Below are positions 20,118 through 31,056 of a stretch of 64,000 bases of DNA, in pieces (positions within the stretch are counted from its first letter, which is position 1; each line of letters begins with the position of its first letter). The notes below the pieces were generated by a model. The model was given only the letters and a program-made list of their open reading frames with translations, did no database searches and was not told the DNA's origin. Both the position numbers and the translations under genes were made by a program. The stretch is from Persicaria tinctoria. Its lineage: Eukaryota > Streptophyta > Magnoliopsida > Caryophyllales > Polygonaceae. The DNA lies in the NCBI GenBank assembly GCA_037127255.1, contig JBANSL010000009.1, positions 120,001 through 184,000 of the forward strand, given 5' to 3'.

Positions 20118-23100
20118 CTAGGCCTTCTCTAGCATGTCCTTAGGAAGTCTGGATAAGTGGTCGGCGACTGAATTCTCTATGCCCTTCTTGTCCCTTAGCT
20201 CAACGTCAAATTCTTGAAGTAAGAGCACCCATCGTAGCAACCTTGGTTTTGCATCCTTCTTTGTCATTAAATAACGAAGAGCAACATGGTCAGTATGGAC
20301 AATGACTTTAGAACCAACAAGATAGGAACGGAATTTTTCAAAAGCAAAAACCACAGCCAATAATTCCTTCTCTGTTGTGGTGCACTTAGCCTGAACCACA
20401 TCCAGAGTTTTGCTTGCATAGTATATGGCATGCAGTTTCTTGTCCTTCTGTTGTCCTAGAACTGCTCCCACAGCATAATCGCTGGCATCACACATGATCT
20501 CAAATGGTAGTGACCAATCCGGCGATTGAATAATTGGAGCTGAGATGAGAGCTTCCTTTAACCTGTTGAAGGCTTCAAGACATTCGCTAGAAAATACAAA
20601 CTTAACATCCTTCATAAGCAGGTTAGTCAATGGTTTGGCAATTTTAGAAAAATCTTGAATGAATCTTCTATAAAAAACAGCATGACCAAGAAAACTCCTT
20701 ATCTCTTTAATGGAAGAAGGTGGGGGCAAATTCTCCACTAGCTCTATTTTTGCTCTGTCCACCTCAATTCCTTTGTTGGACACTTTGTGGCCTAGCACGA
20801 TCCCCTCTTGTACCATAAAGTGGCATTTTTCCCAGTTAAGAACCAAATTTGTCTCTTCACAGCGCTTGAGTACCCTGCGTAGGTTAGAGAGACAAATATC
20901 GAAAGTAGTGCCATAAACTGAGAAATTATCCATGAATACCTCTACTATGTCCTCAATCATGTCGGAGAAGATGGCCATCATGCACCTCTGAAAAGTAGCA
21001 GGGGCATTGCAAAGGCCAAAGGGCATCCTCCTATATGCGAAAGTTCCATAGGGGCAAGTGAAGGTAGTCTTTTCCTGATCATCCGGATGAATGGGAACCT
21101 GCCAAAAGCCAGAATATCCATCCAGGTAACAAAAGTAATCATGTTCAGCTAGCCTTTCGAGTACCTGGTCAATGAAGAGGAGTGGAAAATGATCCTTTCT
21201 GGTGGCGGTGTTGAGCTTCCTGTAGTCTATGCACATCCGCCAGCTGGTAGTGATCCTTTTAGGAACAAGCTCTCCCTTCTCATTCTCCTCGACGGTCATT
21301 CCACCCTTCTTAGGAACAACATGAACAGGGCTAACCCACTTGCTGTCGGAGATTGGATAAATGATTCCTGCATCCAACATGCGATGGATCTTCTTTTTGA
21401 AAACCTCCTTCATGTTGGGGTTAAGCTTCCTTTTATGCTCAATTGTTGCCCTGTGATCATCTTCCAACAAAATTCTACGCATGCAAGTAATGGGTGAAAT
21501 GCCTTTTATGTCCTCTAGGGAATATCCTATGGCCTTCCTATGAGTGCGGAGAACATCTACTAGCTTGTCTACTTCCTGTGGGTTCAATGAAGCATTTATA
21601 ATTACAGGAAAAGTAGAGTTAGGACCAAGAAATTCATACCTAAGGGTGTCAGGTAAAATTTTCAGCACCGGAGAAGGGCCCTGTGGAATCAAGATAGGCT
21701 CAACTTCCTCCATCTTCATGATCTCCCCTAGGTAATCCGTCTCAATCCTCATAGAAGAAGCATCCAAATCAGTTACAGGAGTTGGCGTCGACCAGGCATA
21801 CATCGATGACAACGCTGATTTGGACATAGGACTGTACTGCAAGAAGCTACTCGACAATGGGTTAGAAAGATCAAGATTGACCAAAAAATCAGAATTTACC
21901 TCGAATACAGGGCTGGTCGATCTCGAGTTGGGCTCCTCGACCTCGAGGAGGATCGTCGAGTCAACTTCGTCGATTTCTGGTGTGCCTGTAGGAGACAAGG
22001 TGGTCGACCTCGACTGTGACTGGTCGAGATCGAGTAGGTTCAGAGGACTTACAGTGTCTGGAGGGCTGGTGGTCGTCGACCTCGAGTTAGGCTCGTCGAG
22101 ATCGAGGAGAGCCGTAGAGGTCGACTGGATCTGCACAGTTTCTGGAGGGCTGGTCGTCGTCGATCTCAAGTTGGGCTCGTCGAGATCGAGGAGCTCTGTG
22201 GAGGTTGACTGGATCTGCTCGGCGCCGGGTGAATCATTCAGTTCTGCTGATAATGCGTCGTCGAAGATCTCCTCCTCGCTTAATTCTGCTACAGCCAGCT
22301 CCTCCTCTGCTAGCACGGATTCTGCCTTTCCTTCTTCTTGGATCAAGAGTTGTTCTGCAGGTTCATCACAGGAGATAAAATTAAATTTTGAATATATAGC
22401 TTTAATTTCCATTACCTCTTCTGTGTCTGGGTTGAAGAAGTATTCAATAATCTCATCTCCGATGGTGAATGTAAGGATTCCTCTTTTCACTCCAATGTTG
22501 GCATCAGCAGTTACCAGGAAAGGTCGCCCTAGGATGATGGGGCAAGCTGGATCCTCTGCCATCTCTACTACAAGAAAATCTGTAGGGACAAAGAATCTAC
22601 CAACTTTAACAGGGACATTATCAACAATACCTGTAGGGATTACCACGGTGTTGTTGGCCATGTAGAGTTTGACATCAATTGGTTCTAGGGAACCTATCTT
22701 CACTTTCGACCAGATGGATAAGGGCATGATGCTGACACTTGCTCCTAAGTCACACAATGCTTTTAATCTATGACGACCAAGTCCAACAGTGATAGCAAAC
22801 TTACCTGGGTCAGGTCGCTTCTCAGGGAAATCCATCTTTTTGCACTCCTTAGCAATCTCAGTCATCGATCGCTTGTTGCTGAGAATCTCCTTGAGGAACT
22901 TGACATAGGCAGGCATCTCGTGTAGTGCTTCTGTAAAAGGAATAGTAACATTCAGACTTTGAAGCAATTTCACAAAACGCTGAAACTTACCGTCTGTTGG
23001 ATCTCTCTGGTTTTTGGAAGGGAATGGGAGCGTCTTTTTAGTTTTCTGAGTCAGAACAGCTTCCGGAGGTGGCGAGGGCTCATCGACCTTGGCTTGCTCC

Positions 23101-23408
23101 TTCTCGATCTCGGCAACAGGCTCGTCGATCTCGACAAGAGCCTCGTCGATCTCGAGTTGGGTAGTCGACTTCGGCTTGTCTGGCTGTGCAGCTGCATCAG
23201 AGCTCCTTTTCTCCTCTGTGTCGAGTAGAGCCTTGTCGATGTCGACCACAGCTTCGCCCTCCCTTTCTCTGTTTTCTAGCTCGTGCAGTTTGTGACCGCT
23301 CCGCAACTTTACAGCAGCTACATGTCCGTGCTGCCCCTTGGGATTTGGTTCTGTATGGCCTGGGAGCTTCTCGGATGGTTGTGGAATTTGTGCCGCGAAC
23401 TGACCCAT
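20118..23408 (-). CDS. Protease-reverse transcriptase-RNase H of element C
   Basis: A 1096-codon open frame on the minus strand. The aspartic protease is near residues 210-330, with LCDLGASVSIMPLSIW as active site and CPIILGRPFLVT as flap-distal motif. A low-complexity linker (about residues 380-530) repeats LLDLDEPNSRSTTTSP. RT follows with [26 protein letters not shown] and [14 protein letters not shown], then RNase H with [37 protein letters not shown] and VADHLSRL. The RT active site reads VFMDNF where relatives have MDDF: the second catalytic Asp is Asn (GAT to AAT), which should abolish polymerisation. The polyprotein start lies in gag; this ORF is only the part after a frameshift near 23430. 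Confidence 0.93.
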   Translation of the reverse strand: MGQFAAQIPQPSEKLPGHTEPNPKGQHGHVAAVKLRSGHKLHELENREREGEAVVDIDKALLDTEEKRSSDAAAQPDKPKSTTQLEIDEALVEIDEPVAEIEKEQAKVDEPSPPPEAVLTQKTKKTLPFPSKNQRDPTDGKFQRFVKLLQSLNVTIPFTEALHEMPAYVKFLKEILSNKRSMTEIAKECKKMDFPEKRPDPGKFAITVGLGRHRLKALCDLGASVSIMPLSIWSKVKIGSLEPIDVKLYMANNTVVIPTGIVDNVPVKVGRFFVPTDFLVVEMAEDPACPIILGRPFLVTADANIGVKRGILTFTIGDEIIEYFFNPDTEEVMEIKAIYSKFNFISCDEPAEQLLIQEEGKAESVLAEEELAVAELSEEEIFDDALSAELNDSPGAEQIQSTSTELLDLDEPNLRSTTTSPPETVQIQSTSTALLDLDEPNSRSTTTSPPDTVSPLNLLDLDQSQSRSTTLSPTGTPEIDEVDSTILLEVEEPNSRSTSPVFEVNSDFLVNLDLSNPLSSSFLQYSPMSKSALSSMYAWSTPTPVTDLDASSMRIETDYLGEIMKMEEVEPILIPQGPSPVLKILPDTLRYEFLGPNSTFPVIINASLNPQEVDKLVDVLRTHRKAIGYSLEDIKGISPITCMRRILLEDDHRATIEHKRKLNPNMKEVFKKKIHRMLDAGIIYPISDSKWVSPVHVVPKKGGMTVEENEKGELVPKRITTSWRMCIDYRKLNTATRKDHFPLLFIDQVLERLAEHDYFCYLDGYSGFWQVPIHPDDQEKTTFTCPYGTFAYRRMPFGLCNAPATFQRCMMAIFSDMIEDIVEVFMDNFSVYGTTFDICLSNLRRVLKRCEETNLVLNWEKCHFMVQEGIVLGHKVSNKGIEVDRAKIELVENLPPPSSIKEIRSFLGHAVFYRRFIQDFSKIAKPLTNLLMKDVKFVFSSECLEAFNRLKEALISAPIIQSPDWSLPFEIMCDASDYAVGAVLGQQKDKKLHAIYYASKTLDVVQAKCTTTEKELLAVVFAFEKFRSYLVGSKVIVHTDHVALRYLMTKKDAKPRLLRWVLLLQEFDVELRDKKGIENSVADHLSRLPKDMLEKA

Positions 23409-24762
23409 CTGAGTCTCGATGTTCCTTTTTCCAGATGTCTAGTTCCCCAAATTTTGCATTGATATTCTGGAGCTGATTATTGATGGCGCTTGTAGACTGC
23501 TGCTGTTGTGCTTGATTTTTCCTCATCTCATCAAGTATCAGCTGCAAATCATCTTTCTTTTGGTCCCTTTCCGGATGACCTGGAGCTCTGTATGGTGGGG
23601 GGTTCCTAGGCGGACCTTGATTCCGTTGAGGTTGATAGAATCTTTGGTCTCCCATATAGCGATTGGGACCCCCTGCGTAAGCTGCCTCTTCGTGAATTTC
23701 TGCCATCCTGACTTGCTCTGTATGTGGGCACTCAGTCGTGGTATGCCGCTGTGATCCGCATTCGATGCAAGGCTGGTTGACAGAAAGATATTTGACTTGC
23801 TTGAGGAGCTCGCGATTCTGGTCCTTGTAGAACTGCTCCCTAACATACGGATCGATCTCCTTAGGGGCCTCATATAGGGGCATGGAAGGTGCTGGCCTGG
23901 TGTATGGATTCTCCTCGTAGGTTGCAGTAGACCCATACTTGTTGTCGTAGTCGGTGAGCTTGTCTAGCACACCCCATGCGTCAATCGGTGGCATTGTCAG
24001 AAACTCATAGCGAGTGTAATGGTTGATTCTGTCCTTTGTCACTTGATCAAGAGAATTGAAGAAGATCTCTTGAATGACGTAGGGTGGCTGTCCATGAGTA
24101 GGGCAAGATCGTAGAAGTTCCTTGTAGCGCTCCCATGCCTTTGCCAGCGGTTCCCCTTGCTTCTGTCTGAAGGCGGTGATTTTCTGGCGGAGATGTGCTG
24201 TTTTGGCAGGTGGGAAAAACTTGTTCAGAAACTCTTGTTCTACTTGGGCCCAGGTTGTCAGTGACCTTGCTTTCAGCCCTTCAAGCTACTTCAGTGCAGG
24301 CCCAGCGAGAGACCAGCGAAAAGCCTTCATCTTGACATATTCCAGCGTGGTACATTCAGCAAGAGTACGACACATGTCAGAAAAATTGGTAATATGTTCA
24401 AGAGGGCACTCATTAAATCTTTCGTGAAAAGCATTATTTTTTAGCTCTATAAGAAATTGAGTGCGAATTTCAAAAGATTTATCAGGGATTAGGATCGCCG
24501 ATTCAGGCACGACGAGAGTGGGATGCATATAATCCTCTGCAGTGGTTGGGAACTGGGCAAGCTCAGCTTCTGCTTGCTCCCTTGCTGCTTTCTCAGTGGC
24601 GATAGTAGCATCCTTAGCGGCTAGTTCTTGCGTAAGCCTCTGTATCAGCTGCTCATGTGTCTCAGCAGCCGCAATGGCTCTTTGTAGTCTAGTTCGGATG
24701 TGTAGAAGGCGCTCTGGTTCATCTAAGCCGTCAAACTCAGGTGGTTGACCAGAACGGCGCAT
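23409..24762 (-). pseudogene. gag of element C
   Basis: Starts MRRSGQPPEFDGLDEPERLL at 24762, 63 bases inside the PBS. An Ala/Glu-rich coiled-coil-like stretch (LQRAIAAAETHEQLIQRLTQ) comes first. After a TAG at about 24284 the retrotransposon gag core continues: WAQVEQEFLNKFFPPAKTAH and WERYKELLRSCPTHGQ. A CCHC knuckle CIECGSQRHTTTECPH lies near 23720-23765, followed by a Pro/Gln-rich tail and LNNQLQNINAKF. A one-base frameshift near 23430 separates it from the protease frame. Two lesions therefore split a single gag-pol frame. The N-terminal half differs from the gags of A, B and D, which suggests a separate Athila lineage. Confidence 0.85.
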
Positions 24763-24824
24763 ACACCTGCAAGTAGCTCCAAGGTAGACGTGAGATTCAA
24801 CTACCTAAGGCGCGAATGATAGCT

Positions 24825-24842
24825 TCCCTGGAAACGACGCCA
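24825..24842 (-). promoter_or_regulatory. tRNA-Asp primer binding site, element C
   Basis: The plus strand TCCCTGGAAACGACGCCA matches the tRNA-Asp 3' end at 15 of 18 positions and lies 3 bases inside the 5' LTR end at 24846. Confidence 0.85.
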
Positions 24843-24845
24843 ATT

Positions 24846-26797
24846 TGTTGTAAGAGGAAATCGAGAATGCAAAACAGTAAGTAAACAAAGTAAAGCAAAC
24901 CGATCAAGTCCCAACAAATAATGTTCAAGACTCCCTCCAATGTAGTAAGAGAAAGTCAGGTTCGAATCCTCGAGGAAGCAGGTCAGCGGATCCTAAGCAG
25001 CGGTGGATTCTCACGGACAGAAGTCGACAACAGGTGCTAAATCTCGACTAGGGTTAGTCGACAGAAGATCAGGCAGTCGAACAAGGCAACAGTCACCAGC
25101 AAATCGTACTCGAGATCGAGTGGGCCCTACTCGATATCGAGTTGGCTCTGTCGAGGTCGAGTAGGTCCTCGTCGAGTTCCTGCGCAAGTGAGCTACGGCG
25201 ATCTGGGATCGGAGATTAGTGGTCGAGGTCGACCAGAGGCTGGTCGAGGTCGACGAGAACTGAAAAGTAAAAACAAATGCAGATCGGGTTTTGTGACTTT
25301 ATGAATTAAAAGAACTTCCAAGATTAGGGTTTGCGACAACGATTACAATGCAAGCGGAATATAAATCACAAAAGGCGGCAACTTTATCGATAAAGGAAAA
25401 GGCTTTCACCAAATCCGACAAGTAGGAATATAAATCTCGCGACAAATAATCCTAATTGCATCTATTCCGTTTCATAATTAGCATTTATAATCTTTCGAAT
25501 AGAAATCCTAATTACTACCCAAGTTTCACAACATGAGTTCTTTAATTTTTCAATCAAAGACGAAGCACATAGGGAATAGATTGAGATAACGACAAAATAC
25601 CTCCTTCCGCGATTGCTAATCCACCGACATGGCTCCCGTTGGGCTCACCCCAACCCCAGAAGTAGGTGGACTACTTGCTCCTCATCGCAATGGAAGACAT
25701 CATTGATTTAAAAGAAATAACATGTAATAAACTAATATTCAAAGCCTTTACAATCCCGGCAATCAACTTTCGTAAACCACCAAAACCTTAAAAGTCTTAA
25801 ATTCCTAAATCTCTATGTGTAATTGTATCTCTGAAAATTTAATGAATAAAACTGAGCCCCTTGGGCTTTATTTATAGGCTTCTACTCCTTGCTATTCAAG
25901 GATAGAATATCTATATCTTTATCTAAAACTATATCTAAGACTTTAAAGATAAATAAAAGCTATAATGGAATTAAATCTAAAAATAGGGAAATATATCTAA
26001 GTTGTCTCAAGTGGATAAAACTCTCTTCTTCATGATAGACGTGGATAAATCGGATAGACTTTGCTTCTCCTCGGCTCCAAGGACTCTACATCGAGTAGGA
26101 TTGCATTACGCGTCACGCGGCTTCGGAAAATCCTCGTCGACCTCGAGTACGGCTTACTCGACCTCGAGTAGGAAAGTCGTCGATTGGGCTGACTTCGTCG
26201 TCTCGGCTAGCTGGCACTCGACAAGCTCGGTCATGACTCCTGGGTTTAGTCGATATCGAGGACGGCTCCTCGATCTCGACGAGTGATGTTCTCTCGACTT
26301 GGGCTTCCGAGGTTGTCGAGTCGGATGCGGGTTCTCATCCTTGTCGACCTCGAGGACGCTCCTCGAGCTCGAGTAGAATGGCTCATCGACTTGGGCAAAT
26401 CTAGTGTATCGGGTAGCTTGTCCTCGACATGCTCGGAGAGAGTGGCCTGGCTCTCGTCGACATCGAGTACGCCTACTCGATATCGAGTAGAGTACTGCTC
26501 TGCTACTCGTTGTCTAGTCAGGTCCCTGCTCGACTCCAGTGCTCCCGGACATGGCTCATCGATATCGACGAGGACTTAGTCGAGGTCGAGTAAGCTTGGC
26601 TTCCGTCTTTGTTTCTTGGCTTTCTCCCGAAATGTTTCCATATTCTGCAATATTAAATAGAAACTTATGTAGATCTCCATTTCTGACAAATAATCATATA
26701 CTACATAAATTCGACATATTCCCACCCCGAAATATGCAAAACGTTAAGAATATGGAACTAAAATATGCATAAAATCATGGCTACTTTGGAGACATCA
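24846..26797 (-). repeat. 5' LTR of element C
   Basis: 1952 bp, nearly identical to 10716-12649. The 18-base length difference is one segment near 26180 (ATTGGGCTGACTTCGTCG type) beside a repeated GTCGTC. It carries the same two TCGA-word blocks (25050-25260 and 26095-26590). Confidence 0.95.
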
Positions 26798-26802
26798 CTC
26801 CT

Positions 26803-28105
26803 CGACCTTGGTTTGCCAATATGGTAAATTTCTTGGTCATGGGAGAATTTCCACCGAGCTTTACGAAAGCTCAGAAGGTCAAGATTCGACATGACTCTTG
26901 CTTCTTGTTTGGGATGACCCCTACCTTTGGAAACATGGTGCTGATCAGGTAATTAGGAGGTGCCTTCCGAACAATGAGGTACAATCTGTCCTTATTTTTT
27001 GTCATGCTCATGAATGTGGATGCCACTTTGGCCCTCAAAAGACTGCTAGAAAAGTTTTAGAAGCGGGTTTCTTTTGGCGTCACTTATTTAGGGATGCTAA
27101 TGCCTTCTGTAAATCGTGCGATAGATGCTAAAGGGTTGGGAACATATCTGCTAGGAATGAAATGCCACAAACAATTGTCATATTTTGTGAAATTTTTGAT
27201 GTTTGGGGTATCGATTTTATGGGTCCCTTCCCTAGTTCTTTTGGGAATATATATATTTTGCTTGCGATGGACTATGTCTCCAAGTCGGTGGAGATAAAGA
27301 CCACCAGAACTGATGATTCTAAAGTGGTTGCAGATTTCCTTAAAGACACCATTTTTGCAAGATTTGGGGTTCCAAAGGCTCTAATTAGCGACAGAGGGAC
27401 ACATTTCTACAACAGGACAATCACTGCCTTATTAAAGAAATACCATGTCACACAGAGAGTGTCCACTGCTTATCATCCTTAGACCAATGCTCAAGCAGAG
27501 ATATCAAATCGAGAGATAAAGACCATTTTGGAGAAAACAATGGCACCTAACAGGAAGGATTGGAGTCTAAGGCTGAATGACGCTCTATGGGCTTATCGGA
27601 CGGCCTATAAGACTCCCATTGGTATGTCCCCTTATTAAATTGTCTTTGGAAAGTCATGTCATCTCCTTGTGGAACTTCAGCATAGAGCGTATTGGGCTGT
27701 AAAGAATTGCAATATGAGGTTGGATGAAGTAGGTGAGTTTAGAAAGCTTCAATTGCAAGAGCTGGAGGAATTGCGTCTGGACGCTTATGATAATGCCTTG
27801 ATCTACAAGGAGAAGAAAAAGGCTTGTCATGAGTGCATGACAAACACATCCTGAGGAAAGAGCTAACAATAGGAGACAAGGTCCTTCTATACAAATCACG
27901 CCTGAATCTCTTCCCTGGAAAGCTTAGACCAAGGTGGGAAGGACCCTACACCATCTCAAGGATATTCCCTTATGGAGCACTTGAACTCTATGATCCTAAG
28001 TCTAATGAGCTCTTTGAGGTCAATGGTCATAGACTTAAGCCATACTTTGAGAACATCCCGCATAACGAAGAAGAAGAGTTGGTGCTTGCTGAACCAACCC
28101 ATTAG
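26803..28105 (+). pseudogene. Integrase of element B, 3' pol part
   Basis: It continues the B polyprotein directly after the right-hand CTCCT. The zinc region reads FCHAHECGCHFGPQKTARK and CKSCDRC. The core has [21 protein letters not shown] and, after a TAG at 27481-27483, AEISNREIK, so the DDE residues are visible. Then come [17 protein letters not shown], a TAA near 27637, [17 protein letters not shown], a frameshift near 27830, and GDKVLLYKSRLNLFPGKLRP to the stop at 28105. At least four lesions (TAA after CDRC, TAG, TAA, frameshift) make it non-coding. It is close in sequence to the integrase of D. Confidence 0.88.
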
Positions 28106-28124
28106 GCTACTCAAGGGCCATTAC

Positions 28125-28179
28125 GTCGAGCCAACGACTTGAAACAAAAGTGCTTCTCGGGAGGCAACCCGAGGTAAGT
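28125..28179 (+). ncRNA. Twin hairpins after pol with splice-donor-like tail, element B
   Basis: GTCG-AGCCAA-CGAC (28125-28138), 17 bases, then CTCGGG-AGGCAA-CCCGAG (28156-28173), directly followed by GTAAGT (28174-28179), a full consensus splice donor. It starts 20 bases after the end of the integrase frame. Confidence 0.7.
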
Positions 28180-29089
28180 TCTAATTTCTTTTTCAACTTT
28201 ATCATTTTCTTAGGTAGTTTTTATCGCTAGTTTGTTTAGGAATTAGAATAAGTAAAACAAAAAATAATGAAACGTAAGAATGGCCACTGCACTAGCGGCG
28301 GCCGCAACATGCATGCGGCGGTCGCCGCACATCAACCTGCATCATATACCCAATGCAGTGGCCGCATCATATGTCGCGGCCGCTGCATATCACACCCGTG
28401 CCCTTTCTTCTGTTTATCTAAAAAATAAAAAATAAAATAAAATAGAAATCAGGACAAGGAGACTCACGAGACATATTTTTCCTAACCCTACCTCACCTTT
28501 CTCCTACTCCTGCCGCCACGATCAAAGACCCCTCCAACCTCCATTTTTGTCTTCTTCCTCCATTCCTCCCCTTTCATATCACACCTCGCCGAATCCGTTC
28601 TCGTCAGACCCCTTCTCGCCGGACACCCATCCCCCTTCGTCGGATCCGGTCACCCACCGAACGGACCCGGAGTCATCTTCATGAGATCCACCAACAGCAA
28701 GCCAACCTACCCGGATCTACACGTCGCCGGACCGTCGCCAGATCTCCGTCGAAGCCGGTGTTGCGCCCGCCACCACTGTTGCTGCGCCTGCACCCATGTT
28801 CGATCCTTGTTGGGTAGTTTTGGAGTGTGTGTGTGTTTCTCTTCATAAATGATTTGTTGTTTGTATTTGTGAGGATTGAAGTTGGAATTTTTGATTGAGG
28901 TGTGTGATTTGTGTTTGGTTCTTGGATTTCATTTGTTTGGAAGTTTGGGGATTCGTTGATTTTCTTGAGAAATATTTGACTTGGTGGTTTGATTGGGATT
29001 GGTTTGTGAGTTTGAGGTATTGTTGGAGGTTTGATGAGTTTGAGGTTGAATTTTGGATTTGTTGGGTCGATATATTCCGCTGAAATCAT
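28180..29089 (+). other. Pol-ORF3 spacer of element B
   Basis: Positions 28291-28390 carry the B-type GC words (GCGGCGGCCGCAAC, GCGGCGGTCGCC, GTCGCGGCCGCTGC). A C-rich stretch (28480-28800) follows, then a T/G-rich one (28820-29080) that could be an intron preceding ORF3: a TTGTTGG|GTAGTTTT donor-like site lies near 28814. No coding function is evident. Confidence 0.5.
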
Positions 29090-30954
29090 GTGAGAATGGT
29101 GCGCCGACTGAGATATGTGTCTAAAGAACAGGGAAAGGGATTTGAGAGCTTTAACCGTAAGAGATTTGTACAGACAAAGTTCTTTAACATTCCCACCTTA
29201 CAGACACTAGGCATGCTTGGCGTCATACGTCACATGCTCACTCATGGCGGGTTGGGGGCATTTATAGACTGCAGTGCCCCCACATATCCTGAGCTGGCGT
29301 GGGAGTTTCTGGTCACGTTTGAGCATGTGGACGATTTGAGGATTAGGTTTAACTTGATGGACAAGACCCACACTAGCACGTATGCCCAGCTAAGACAGGT
29401 CTTTGGGATCACGCGGGCACCCACCCCAGACTCGTATCTCATGACGTCAGAGCAGCAACGGCATGATTTCTAGTATGCCGCGACTAGCTCTAGATTTGAT
29501 GGGCACAAAGGCAAATACAACTACATGTTCGTCCACCCGTGCCTTCGTCTGATTCAAAAGGTCTTGGCCATGTCGTTCAGAGGCCATGGCTATGTGAACA
29601 AGGTGCCCACTAGCGATCTATCCTGGTTATGGAGCCTTGCTCCCCAGACCCATGGTACGCCGGACTTGGTTAAGATCTTTGTTGACAGCTGCCTGAAAAT
29701 CCAAGGAAAGAAAAAAGGGAGGATTGGTTTGGGAGGCATGATCAGCCTCATAGCCCACCGTTTTCTAGAGCCTACACAGCGCGGTGCACCCATGACTGGA
29801 TGGTACACATAAACAGAGGAGCAGCTCAGGAGGGCTTATTTGATTGAGAGCTCTGATGCGTCGGGCTACATCTGGAAGTCAGGGCGGCATGGAGAGCACC
29901 GATTGAGGCTTCCTAGGGCCTTATCTTATGGTCCTTCAAACGCCTCCCTCTACATCGCGGTTGATTAGAATGTGGATGATGATTAGGATACTGATGACGA
30001 GGACGAGGAGGATGCCCCTGCACGGACCGACTATCACATAGGGGATGCCCATAACGCTGTTGGCTCTTCTCCGGGGCCTCGCTTTTCTTCTGTTGAGGAT
30101 GATGCCTGGCGGGACCACCTTAGCGGTGCCCGCTGGAGGGCACCTTGCTCACATCGCCCTGGCCTCTAAAAGAAATGGCCACGTCCGTCCACCCGTGCCT
30201 TCGTCTGATTCACAAGGTCTTGGCCATGTGTTTCAAAGGCCAGGGCGATGCGAACAAGGTGCCCGCTAGCGATCTGTCCTGGTTATGGAGCCTTGCTCCC
30301 TAGTCCCATGATACGCCGGACTGGGTTGAGATCTTTGTTGACAGCTGCCTGAAAATCCAAGGAATGAAAAAAGGGACGATTGGTTTAGGATGCATGATCA
30401 GCCTCATAGCCCACCGTTTTCTGGAGCCTACACAGTGCGGTGCACCCATGACTGGTGGGTACGCCTATACAGAGGAGCAGCTTAGGAGGGGTTATTTGAT
30501 TTAGAGCTCTGATGCGCCGGGTTGCATTTGGAAGTCGGGGCAGCATGGAGAGCACCGACTGAGGCTTCCTAGGGCCCTATCTTATGGCCCTTCCAACGCC
30601 TCCCTCTACATCACGGCTGATCAAAATGTGGATGATGATGAGGATACTGATGACGAGGACGAGGAGGATGCCCCTGCACAGACTGACTATCACATGGGGG
30701 ATGCCCTGTACGCTGCTGGCTCTTCTACGGGGCCTCGCTTTTCTTCTGCTGAGGATGACGCTTGGCGGGACCACATGTTCACCGAGTTCCATCATATGTC
30801 CATGCACGAGGACTCCTTCGAGTTCACTCTCCACGTCATCGATCACAATGAACGTGAGACGAACTACAACGTGGAGGAGATGCGGAGAGAACAATCCAAC
30901 TACCTCCGCCAGCAGTATTCACACATTCCACCGTACCAGCCGCCGCACCAATGA
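29090..30954 (+). pseudogene. ORF3 of element B, ATHILA ORF-1-like
   Basis: From 29096 it encodes MVRRLRYVSKEQGKGFESFN, then YPELAWEFLVTFEHVDDLRI, RFNLMDKTHTSTYAQLRQVF and GITRAPTPDSYL, the same domain order as ORF3 of C and D. A TAG at 29471-29473 breaks it, then FVHPCLRLIQKVLAMSFRGH continues. An internal tandem duplication (second copy from 30187) adds a degenerate repeat. The final part (30628-30954) is acidic (DDEDTDDEDEEDAP) and ends HIPPYQPPHQ. The function of this family is unknown. Stops and duplication make the copy non-functional. Confidence 0.75.
29531..30776 (+). repeat. Tandem duplication inside ORF3 of B (656-bp period)
   Basis: The stretch starting GTCCACCCGTGCCTTCGTCT at 29531 recurs at 30187 and can be followed for about 590 bp (KVLAM.F, KVP..DLSWLWSLAP, GGMISLIAHRFLEPTQ, and the acidic segment) with scattered differences. 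A ~66-bp joint of unrelated sequence (30121-30186) separates the copies. Confidence 0.9.
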
Positions 30955-31014
30955 GTGGTTAGCTCTATCTCCTTCACCCTGAATTTTTATGCTTTATTTT
31001 GGTTGTCTGTACTG

Positions 31015-31056
31015 TTTTAGTGAGGACACTGAAAACTTTAAGTGTGGGGGAGAAGG
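31015..31056 (+). promoter_or_regulatory. Internal polypurine tract with AGGA hairpin, element B
   Basis: TTTTAGTG (31015-31022), loop AGGA, CACTGAAA (31027-31034): 8 bp including one G-U pair. AAGTGTGGGGGAGAAGG (31040-31056) follows. It lies ~60 bases after the ORF3 stop. Confidence 0.7.

Larger units (their letters stand above)
10716..26797 (-). mobile_element. Athila-like Ty3/gypsy element C (nested in B)
   Basis: A complete minus-strand element of 16,082 bp, including a 1.1-kb MULE. LTRs are TGTTG...ATCA on the plus strand, with CTCCT target duplications at 10711-10715 and 26798-26802. In transcription order: 5' LTR (26797-24846), PBS, gag, protease-RT-RNase H, integrase, ORF3, internal PPT, MULE, terminal PPT, 3' LTR (12649-10716). 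The two LTRs differ at roughly 40 positions by eye plus one 18-base indel, about 2%, so it is younger than B. TAG stops, a frameshift and an RT active-site change mark it as defective. Confidence 0.95.

Noticed and set aside
21820..22665. 281-codon plus-strand ORF
   Set aside because: Antisense shadow of the pol linker of C; its composition comes from the TCGA repeats.
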